Part shown: one piece after another, positions 1 to 5,685 of the stretch
Layout of the letters: each line of letters begins with the position of its first letter
Position numbering within the stretch: the first letter of the stretch is position 1
Translations under genes and position numbers: made by a program
The notes under the pieces: model-generated
What the model was told of the DNA's origin: nothing
Database searches by the model: none
The model's input: only the letters and a program-made list of their open reading frames with translations
Origin: JBEKZQ01 sp049509675
GTDB taxonomy: Bacteria; Planctomycetota; Planctomycetia; Pirellulales; Thermoguttaceae
NCBI GenBank assembly: GCA_049509675.1
Contig: JBEKZQ010000034.1
Coordinates: 1 to 21,361, forward strand
Reading direction: 5' to 3'
Length of the DNA: 21,361 nucleotides

Positions 1-10
1 CATTACCGGT

Positions 11-103
11 TGGGTGCCACGACCAACCTCCGGTCGGTGCCCGGCTTGCCCAGCAGTGCTGGAAACACGGTTGGACAAGCCAACCGTGGCACCCGTAAAC
101 TCA
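11..103. repeat. Intergenic palindromic element, copy 1
   Basis: GGGTGCCACG at 11-20 and CGTGGCACCC at 85-94 form a perfect 10-bp inverted pair around the smaller palindrome CCAGCAGTGCTGG (51-63). Positions 66-103 closely match 3114-3149, including the shared GTGGCACCC followed by AAACTCA. It is a dispersed hairpin repeat; no gene is seen in 1-315. Confidence 0.6.
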
Positions 104-117
104 AGTTGGACAGACCA

Positions 118-153
118 CTAGTCGCGTCCCGTTTCGCGTCCCGTTTCGAGTCC
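118..153 (+). repeat. Module-flanking direct repeat, copy 1
   Basis: This copy contains the 12-mer CGCGTCCCGTTT twice in tandem (123-146) and then CGAGTCC. It matches the right half of the repeat at 1769-1823, including CTAG(C/T)CGCGTCCC and GTTTCGAGTCC. It precedes the first small gene. Confidence 0.55.
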
Positions 154-315
154 TTCTAACCGTTCATCCGGGTTATGGGAAGCGCGGCAAGTGGCTTGTC
201 TCTGCCGCTCCGCCACGGTATATTCGAGGAGGGTGGAGTCCGCTCCACTCGCACAGCCCCCAGGTCGCGCTGGTCGCGGCCGCGGGGGTGCTCTGCCTGG
301 GGCTGGAGAGTTGCC

Positions 316-570
316 ATGCACCTGAATGTGCTTCGAGACGCCTTGCACCAGCAGCCTTTTGAGCCCTTTACGCTACATTTGGCGGATGGGCGAAAAGAGG
401 TTGTCAAACATCCCGAATTCGTGGCGATTGGGCCACGGGTGGTGGTCGTCGTGCGGCAAGATAATTCGGTTCTAAAGGTCGAGCCGCTTCTCATCGTGTC
501 CTTGGAGCAAAGAGGTTCCGGCGGAAAGGGTGACAACGGAACGTCAAAGAAACATCGCCCGGAACTGTGA
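316..570 (+). CDS. Small 'QPFEPF' hypothetical protein
   Basis: An 84-residue protein of unknown function. The frame stays open upstream to 175, but the ATG at 316 has GGAGAG five bases before it, and the protein from there lines up with the small protein at 1460-1669. Shared features are QPFEPF near residue 14, a glycine about ten residues later, HPE near residue 30, a hydrophobic valine-rich strand and a PL.I segment. The C-terminal tail is basic and low in complexity. There is no signal peptide or membrane segment, so it should be cytoplasmic. It lies between two copies of a direct repeat, upstream of the toxin-antitoxin pair. Short proteins with this motif are, to my recollection, common in planctomycetes, but no role is known to me. 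Confidence 0.65.
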   Translation: MHLNVLRDALHQQPFEPFTLHLADGRKEVVKHPEFVAIGPRVVVVVRQDNSVLKVEPLLIVSLEQRGSGGKGDNGTSKKHRPEL

Positions 571-617
571 TCGCTTGTGGTGAGCGAAACCTGGAGGCAG
601 CTTCACGTCCGAGTGAT

Positions 618-653
618 CCTAATTTGCCAATTCCAGCCGCGTCCCCGTTTCGA
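618..653 (+). repeat. Module-flanking direct repeat, copy 2
   Basis: The segment carries CCTAATTTGCCAATTC, then CAGCCGCGTCCC and GTTTCGA. Apart from single-base changes it matches 1782-1817. It sits between the first small gene and the toxin-antitoxin pair. Confidence 0.65.
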
Positions 654-708
654 CTTGCGTCCAGAATGGTCGACTTCGTTGGATGAGCAAGAGTGAAAGG
701 AGAATGCG

Positions 709-948
709 ATGAGCAATAGCCCAACCACAATGCGAGGGGTTGTCCGCGGAAGAATGATCGAAGTGGACGGCGACCTGAACCTGCCCGAGGGCCAGCAGGT
801 GGCCATTATCGTACAACCGCTGTTGTCGCCGGAGGAGGCCATCCGGCGGTCGGCAGGCGGTTGGTCTGACGACCCTGAAGGCGTGGATCGGTTCGTCGAG
901 GAAATGCGTCGGCTGCGGAACCTGGAACGCCCGGAGCCAGCCCAATGA
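709..948 (+). CDS. Antitoxin of a VapBC-type pair
   Basis: A 79-residue putative antitoxin. The N-terminal part (about residues 8-36, containing GRMIEVDGDLNLPEGQQVAI) resembles the beta-rich fold of AF2212/DUF104-like antitoxins that partner PIN-domain toxins. The C-terminal half is charged and probably helical, as expected for the toxin-binding tail. The start is supported by AAGGAG about seven bases before the ATG. The stop overlaps the next start as ATGA, so the pair is translationally coupled. Its expected role is to bind and block the toxin and to repress its own promoter. The family assignment is tentative, because neither a ribbon-helix-helix nor an AbrB domain is obvious. Confidence 0.75.
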   Translation: MSNSPTTMRGVVRGRMIEVDGDLNLPEGQQVAIIVQPLLSPEEAIRRSAGGWSDDPEGVDRFVEEMRRLRNLERPEPAQ

Positions 949-1343
949 ACTTTCTCCTCGATACCGACATTTGCTCGGCTCACCTGAAAGGCAACCGAGA
1001 GGTGAGTTCCCGATTTCTGCAATACTCGGGATGGCTGCACCTATCCGCCTTGACTGTCGGCGAGTTGTACACATGGGCGAAGCGCGGAGGCGCGCCGCCT
1101 GCACGACTCGTCGCCGTCCACGAGATGCTCATGGCCGCGCGGCTCATTGACGTGAACCACGAAGTCGCCGAGAAGGCGGGAGAACTGCGGGCGGCCTTGC
1201 TGGATCAGGGTAAGCCGATGCCCAGCATGGACTTGTTCATCGCCGCCACGGCCCTGATCCACGAACTGACACTGGTGACCCACAACGCACGGCACTTCCA
1301 GAACCTGCCCGACCTAGCTGTCGCGGACTGGCTGGCCCCGTAA
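945..1343 (+). CDS. vapC: VapC-like PIN-domain ribonuclease toxin
   Basis: A 132-residue PIN-domain protein, normal length for VapC. The acidic metal-binding residues are in place: D6 in LLDTDIC, E40 in TVGELYTWA, and D96 in PSMDLFIAATAL. THNARHF (from T112) supplies the usual polar position near the C-terminus, and LAVADW closes the fold. VapC toxins are Mg-dependent RNases that cut tRNA or rRNA and stop translation until bound by their antitoxin. The start overlaps the antitoxin stop by four bases. All catalytic residues are present and the frame is intact, so the module appears functional. It is flanked on both sides by copies of a direct repeat, which suggests it moved as a unit. Confidence 0.92.
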   Translation: MNFLLDTDICSAHLKGNREVSSRFLQYSGWLHLSALTVGELYTWAKRGGAPPARLVAVHEMLMAARLIDVNHEVAEKAGELRAALLDQGKPMPSMDLFIAATALIHELTLVTHNARHFQNLPDLAVADWLAP

Positions 1344-1391
1344 CATAACCGACGTGTTGATCGACTGGCGGTAGTCAAAACAGACCGAGGC

Positions 1392-1436
1392 TAGCTCTCG
1401 CGTCCTGCCAATTCAAGCTGCGTCGCTGCGTCCCGG
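1392..1436 (+). repeat. Module-flanking direct repeat, copy 3 (degenerate)
   Basis: TAGCTCTCGCGTCC, TGCCAATTCAAGC and GCGTC match the 5' and central parts of the copy at 1769-1823, with a seven-base gap. It lies between vapC and the minus-strand small gene. Confidence 0.55.
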
Positions 1437-1459
1437 TTATCGGGCCTCCCAAATGGCAT

Positions 1460-1669
1460 TCAAGCGGATTGCAGCGTTTCCACACCGGCAATGTGCAGCA
1501 AAGGGCAGATGATCATGCGGTCATCGGGAAGGGCAATCACGAGCCGCGACTTGAGCAACAGCGCCATTTCGGGGTGGCGGACTTCGTACTTCTCTCCATT
1601 TGTCAGGCGTATTTCAAACGGCTCGAACGGTTGTCGCCGCAATAATGCCTGCATGGCTTCGTAATTCAT
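1460..1669 (-). CDS. Small 'QPFEPF' hypothetical protein, paralogue
   Basis: A 69-residue protein related to the one at 316-570: both have QPFEPF, a short charged stretch, HPE and a hydrophobic PL.I segment near the end. The reading frame extends upstream, but the ATG at 1669 has AAGGGG eight bases before it and gives the same N-terminus length as the paralogue. A perfect TATAAT with an extended TGG lies about 50 bases upstream (1719-1727). There is no signal peptide. Its function is not recognised. It faces the opposite way from the vapBC pair, so it is a separate transcription unit. Confidence 0.65.
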   Translation of the reverse strand: MNYEAMQALLRRQPFEPFEIRLTNGEKYEVRHPEMALLLKSRLVIALPDDRMIICPLLHIAGVETLQSA

Positions 1670-1718
1670 TGAATTCGCCCCTTGAAAAGGGCAAATGGCG
1701 TGAGTCTGCGTCAACCCA

Positions 1719-1727
1719 ATTATACCA
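1719..1727 (-). promoter_or_regulatory. Extended -10 promoter for the 1460-1669 gene
   Basis: On the minus strand the sequence reads TGGTATAAT, a perfect extended -10 box about 50 bases before the ATG at 1669. No good -35 box is visible, which is typical for extended -10 promoters. Confidence 0.5.
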
Positions 1728-1768
1728 CGGCCGCCGATTGCTTTGGGGGGGCAAAATGGAGACGCAGG

Positions 1769-1823
1769 TAGCTCTCCGTCCCCTAATTTGCCAATTCTAG
1801 CCGCGTCCCAGTTTCGAGTCCCG
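1769..1823 (+). repeat. Module-flanking direct repeat, copy 4 (fullest)
   Basis: This 55-bp copy joins all parts seen in the other three: TAGCTCTCCGTCC, CCTAATTTGCCAATTC, TAGCCGCGTCCC and GTTTCGAGTCCCGG. It sits between two minus-strand genes, just beyond the stop of the zinc-ribbon gene. Confidence 0.65.
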
Positions 1824-1828
1824 GTAGT

Positions 1829-2941
1829 TCAAGGCTGAAAACTACTAGGAAAAGCGGCGTAGCCCGAAGCGTTGACGGCATCGGCCAGCGCTGCAAACGC
1901 ATCAGCGGCCTGCGCCATTTCCGTTAAGCCTCGGTGTGCTCGTGTATCAGAAATATGGGACGCAATCTTGTGCGCCGCGATCTGCGCAACGGCAGATATA
2001 GCCATGCCCTCAAGGATTCCCTTGACTCCGAAACCCGCGCCAACAAGTTGCGGTGTAAAGCATCCCGAAGAGTTGACGGCTTTCCAGCCATTCACGAAGC
2101 CCTGTAGAATTGCGCCGAGATACGAGCGAAGCATGGGCAATTGGTCGAAGTCCTGGCTCTTGAGACCCAGCCATAATTGTTCAATCCGCTGGCCAAACTC
2201 GGCCTCACTGAAAGCCGCACCACCAGTTTCCACGAGACACCGAACCATAATAGACATTCGCGCGGCGGACACGATAGCCAAAGCGGGGCCACTGTTCTCA
2301 GGCATCTCGCCGCGCTGCATTTCGGCAACAATTTGCAACAGCCAATTTCGGCATTGTTGATCGTAGGCGGCCTGCTGTTGTTCGCGAACGATTCTTGCTT
2401 GTTCTTCTTGTTGTTCGCGGGCGATCCTCATTCGTTCTTCTCGCTGTTCACGAGCAATCCGCATTTGTTCGTTATATATCTTCCGGCGATTGACCTGCGC
2501 GGGCGAAAAGTAGACCACGACTCCAAGCGTTCCGGTCAATACTGCCCCGATGAACAGCAATGCAAGAAGCGCCAACGCATCGTAGTCTCTGTCAAACGCG
2601 ACGGAGTTGTTCTGCATCTGAAGAACCACCCAAGCTGCCAGGCCAGCAACTACCAGAATGACGGCGAGAATTCCAATCGCGATCGCTTTGGAGGACGGGT
2701 CTAATACAGGAAGCGGGTTGGCAGTGCTCTTGTAATTGCCCGGCTTTAGTATTGCCGGCTTCAGCAACTGGAAAGGCGGGGGAGCCGGTTCAGCTAGAAC
2801 GATTGCCTCTAAAGGGGACTCGTGAACGTCAACGACAAATGGCTTGCCGCAAGCTGGACAAGATCTCGTTTGTCCCTGGCACTTGTCGGAAGCGTTGAGA
2901 CCCTTAGAACAATGTGGACAGCGAATCTTGGCCACGAACAT
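1829..2941 (-). CDS. Zinc-ribbon membrane protein with coiled coil
   Basis: A 370-residue protein of unknown function. At the N-terminus is a zinc ribbon with CPHC (C8, C11) and CPAC (C28, C31). After a proline-rich linker come two membrane helices at about 86-108 and 122-145. Residues 152-195 form a highly charged coiled coil built on three 11-residue repeats starting RIAREQ or RIVREQ (about 160-192). The C-terminal half is helical with alanine- and glycine-rich stretches, for example near 290-330. A cytoplasmic zinc ribbon and coiled coil joined through a membrane hairpin is the simplest topology. AAGG lies just ahead of the start codon, and a promoter lies at 2995-3022. It is transcribed alone. 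I do not recognise the full-length family. Confidence 0.8.
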   Translation of the reverse strand: MFVAKIRCPHCSKGLNASDKCQGQTRSCPACGKPFVVDVHESPLEAIVLAEPAPPPFQLLKPAILKPGNYKSTANPLPVLDPSSKAIAIGILAVILVVAGLAAWVVLQMQNNSVAFDRDYDALALLALLFIGAVLTGTLGVVVYFSPAQVNRRKIYNEQMRIAREQREERMRIAREQQEEQARIVREQQQAAYDQQCRNWLLQIVAEMQRGEMPENSGPALAIVSAARMSIMVRCLVETGGAAFSEAEFGQRIEQLWLGLKSQDFDQLPMLRSYLGAILQGFVNGWKAVNSSGCFTPQLVGAGFGVKGILEGMAISAVAQIAAHKIASHISDTRAHRGLTEMAQAADAFAALADAVNASGYAAFPSSFQP

Positions 2942-2994
2942 TGCCCCTTGTTCCGGAATATCCGACTGTTCAAAAACTCCCTTGACGCCGATCT

Positions 2995-3022
2995 ATACTA
3001 GCGTACACTAACAGTCAGTCAA
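2995..3022 (-). promoter_or_regulatory. Sigma-70-like promoter for the zinc-ribbon gene
   Basis: On the minus strand TTGACT (3017-3022) is followed after 16 bases by TAGTAT (2995-3000), about 55 bases before the ATG at 2941. The opposite strand also has TTGACG and TACACT in the same stretch (2982-3009), but no gene follows on that strand. Confidence 0.45.
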
Positions 3023-3113
3023 GACCCGGGCCGGCTTGTACAAAGTTCGTCCTTATTGTAACGATCCGCCAGACGTTCGTCCACGAAACCCGCGCCAACC
3101 GCGCGCGAGGACA

Positions 3114-3149
3114 CACTGCTGGGCAAGCCGGCAGTGGCACCCAAACTCA
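3114..3149. repeat. Intergenic palindromic element, copy 2
   Basis: CACTGCTGGGCAAGCC followed by GGCAGTGGCACCC can fold into a hairpin. It matches 66-103 at most positions, including the AAACTCA tail. It lies between the promoter of the zinc-ribbon gene and the 3' end of the 621-aa secreted protein gene. Confidence 0.6.
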
Positions 3150-3178
3150 GCCTCCGTCGGCAGTGACGCGCGGGCCGG

Positions 3179-5044
3179 TCAATGGCCGCTGGCCGGGACC
3201 TTGTAGCCGATCACCAGCCAGCCGTTCTGGGCCGAGAGCTCCACCGGCTGCAACTTTCCGGCCGCCGACCACTTGCCGCTGGGCGTAAAGCCCTGCACCG
3301 CAAACTCGGCGGCGAAGAGCTTGCCGAAGCGCCGCTGCAGCAAGCTGCGGGCGATCTGCTGCGGAAGACTGAAACTCTTGCTCTTGCCGGGCACGAACCC
3401 GGGGGGGAAGATTTCCAACGGCCCTTGCCGCACCGCCTTGAAACCCGCATCGGTCTTGACGAACGTGTACTTGGCCGTGATGTTCATGGCCGGGTGGTGC
3501 TTCTCGCCTTTGATGAACTCCCGGCCGCGCAGCACCACCTGGAACCCACCGTCGGCAAAGCCTACGGTAATCGGCTGCCGGCGGGCAAAGACCACGGTCC
3601 AGGACGACTGCTCATCGTCGGGCTTGAACTGCTCGGGCACGCGGCCCAGCAAGGTTTTCACGGCCGACTGGAAATCTTCTTCCTGCAAGATCATGCCGCT
3701 CAGGACGGTGCCGGCCATGTTGTCGAGCATCGACTGATGGACCCGCAGGAGCAGGTCGGCTGGAAGGGCCGGGGGCGCCCCAGTGTCGGCGGCGAGTTGG
3801 TCCGGGCCGGCCTCATGCACTTGGATGGATATCGCCGTCGGTTCCGTGCTGAAAGCCAACCGCTGCGGGTAGACGTTGCGCTCCGAGAGCGGCCGGCGGA
3901 GTCGCGCCCGGTACTTTTCGTTGTTGTCGGCGAGCGTTCCGGCCGCTTCGGCGTCGACGCGCTGGTTGGCCCGCCACTCGGCGTGCGACGAGGCGATCGA
4001 TTCCGCCTCGCCGAGTTGCTTTCCTGCCCGCCGCCAGGCAAACGTCTCGATCAGGCGGCGGCCGTTGACAGCCTCGATGTCGTAGATGTTCGTTTGTGTC
4101 TCGGCATTGGAGACCGCCGGATACGTGGAGAGTCCGTCGGCAGTGAGCCAGAACCGCTTGCAGGCGCCGATCCACGTCTGGCCGTTGCTGTAAATGCAGA
4201 CCGGGCCGTTGCGGCCGGCGTTCTGCGAGGTGGTGGCCGTGTGCAAGATCGCGTCGAAAGCGCCATAGTCGGAACTTGGCACCAGGCTGACCTGAGTCTC
4301 GCCGCGGGTTTGGCCCGTGCCATGAATTGTCGTCCCCAGAATGACGTCGTCGACCGTGGTGGGCTCGTCGACCATGCGATTGATGCCGGCACTGACCAGG
4401 CCGGCGCTGAGCTGGATGAAACCGTTGGGATGGTCGAAATAGCGGCCGGTCGCGGCGATCAGAGCGGGCGCTTGGCGATGATTGCGGAGCCAGGCGAGCG
4501 ATTCGGCAATGTCCTGCTGGGTTTCCGCCGTGGGATGGGCCGCATAGGCCTCCAGTTGCCCGGCCAGGCTTTCCAGCCGTTCGGCGTACTCGGTCTTCAG
4601 GGCAACGTTGTCCGCGCCGGCCAGTTCCTCATATTGTTTCAGAGCTTGGCGGACGTCGGCAAAGGGGGCCAGTTCCAGCCCTTGATGACCGGCGGCAAAA
4701 TGTTTGTGCAGGTCCTCGATTGCGGCCGGGTCGAGATCGCCCGGCTGTTTGATCTGGCGATCCAGGTCGGTCCAATGGACGTAGCGTCGCCAATCGTCAC
4801 CGGAGGCGGCGGCCCGACCGAGCCGCTGGTCCAGCCGAGCGGCCGCGGCCGCCAACTGAGCCCGGCATTGCTGGAGATCCTCCTTGGATATGGGATGGAA
4901 GTCCGCCTGGGCCGTTCGACAAGCGGCGGCCAGAGCTTTTGGATCCTGTGGTATCGACGATGTTTGGCCCCACAGCAAACCGTGCAGCAAGAGAACTGCG
5001 ATGCCAAAGATAGTTGACGTCCAAGTGATTCTGTACAGACTCAT
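3179..5044 (-). CDS. Large secreted protein of unknown function
   Basis: A 621-residue protein. Residues 1-26 form a signal peptide: a short polar start, a hydrophobic core (IFGIAVLLLHGLLWG) and a likely cut after GLLWGQ. The N-terminal third (about 30-190) is alanine- and glutamine-rich and should be helical; the rest is mixed alpha/beta with no motif I recognise. The stretch near 215-290 (VDEPTTVDDVILGTTIHGTG and onward) may be a beta-rich domain. The start is supported by AAGGAAGG about nine bases upstream. Transcription appears monocistronic. It probably acts in the periplasm or outside the cell. A long open frame on the opposite strand (3182-5017) follows from high GC codon bias and is not a gene. 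The function is unknown. Confidence 0.85.
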   Translation of the reverse strand: MSLYRITWTSTIFGIAVLLLHGLLWGQTSSIPQDPKALAAACRTAQADFHPISKEDLQQCRAQLAAAAARLDQRLGRAAASGDDWRRYVHWTDLDRQIKQPGDLDPAAIEDLHKHFAAGHQGLELAPFADVRQALKQYEELAGADNVALKTEYAERLESLAGQLEAYAAHPTAETQQDIAESLAWLRNHRQAPALIAATGRYFDHPNGFIQLSAGLVSAGINRMVDEPTTVDDVILGTTIHGTGQTRGETQVSLVPSSDYGAFDAILHTATTSQNAGRNGPVCIYSNGQTWIGACKRFWLTADGLSTYPAVSNAETQTNIYDIEAVNGRRLIETFAWRRAGKQLGEAESIASSHAEWRANQRVDAEAAGTLADNNEKYRARLRRPLSERNVYPQRLAFSTEPTAISIQVHEAGPDQLAADTGAPPALPADLLLRVHQSMLDNMAGTVLSGMILQEEDFQSAVKTLLGRVPEQFKPDDEQSSWTVVFARRQPITVGFADGGFQVVLRGREFIKGEKHHPAMNITAKYTFVKTDAGFKAVRQGPLEIFPPGFVPGKSKSFSLPQQIARSLLQRRFGKLFAAEFAVQGFTPSGKWSAAGKLQPVELSAQNGWLVIGYKVPASGH

Positions 5045-5369
5045 TCGACAATTCCTTCCTTAATATGGGGGAGTTCATACTCCGCGCGGTTCGAGATGAT
5101 CCCAACCGCAGCAACAGGGAACGGATCGTATCATTACAAACCGTTCACAGTATAGGACCTCCCACGATCCATCGATCGACCGTCAAAGCTTTCGCCTTCA
5201 CCGCATCTTTCCCATTTACCGAAATTTGCGTCGGAACGCCGATTCGGCTTCCGGTCCATCGATACGGCGAGCAAGTGTTCCCCATCTTACCAATTATGGC
5301 AGGTGTTGCCCAGTAGTCAGAGGCAGGCCGCTTGACTTAATACTAGTAACTGCCGGATTTCAAGGTATC

Positions 5370-5420
5370 AGGCACGCTCCGTGCGTCGTAGCTAGCGGAC
5401 GGCACACGGAGTGTGGCCTG
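5370..5420. repeat. Inverted repeat in the 5045-5685 gap
   Basis: AGGCACGCTCCGTGCGTCGT (5370-5389) is nearly the reverse complement of the stretch at 5399-5420 (ACGGCACACGGAGTGTGGCC). The two imperfect arms surround GCTAGC. In the rest of the 640-base gap between the divergent genes I see no convincing gene; short open frames there lack ribosome sites and family resemblance. Promoters for both flanking genes must lie in this gap, but none is clear. Confidence 0.55.
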
Positions 5421-5685
5421 CTACTATTCCGGCTTGCCGCTCTCCCGGAGACAATGGAGAAGGTGTTCCATTCATCACAAACGTTTTTTGCGGCCGGCCC
5501 GGTGGAGATTTCTTGTGCATTGGCCATTGCGAATCGTCAATCGACAGCGAAATGCGTGCTACATTTTTCATAGTCGCGCGCCTGCGCGATCGGCCAGACT
5601 ACATTGATCACACCAAATACGACGCGCAGGGTGGGCGGCGACCACCGTTGCACCGAAGGTTCTTCCCGGGGCCGAGGATCGGGCC

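Noticed and set aside
118..1823. Integron or CRISPR array
   Set aside because: There is no integrase or cas gene, the repeats are degenerate and unevenly spaced, and the intervals contain genes, not short spacers. Only a cassette-like arrangement is claimed.
3182..5017. A 611-codon open frame antisense to the large secreted protein
   Set aside because: It has no family resemblance, and its openness follows from GC-rich codon use on the other strand. The minus-strand frame has a signal peptide and a good ribosome site.
5226..5573. Short open frames in the gap before the lipoprotein gene
   Set aside because: They have no ribosome site or recognisable sequence, and part of them is an inverted repeat.
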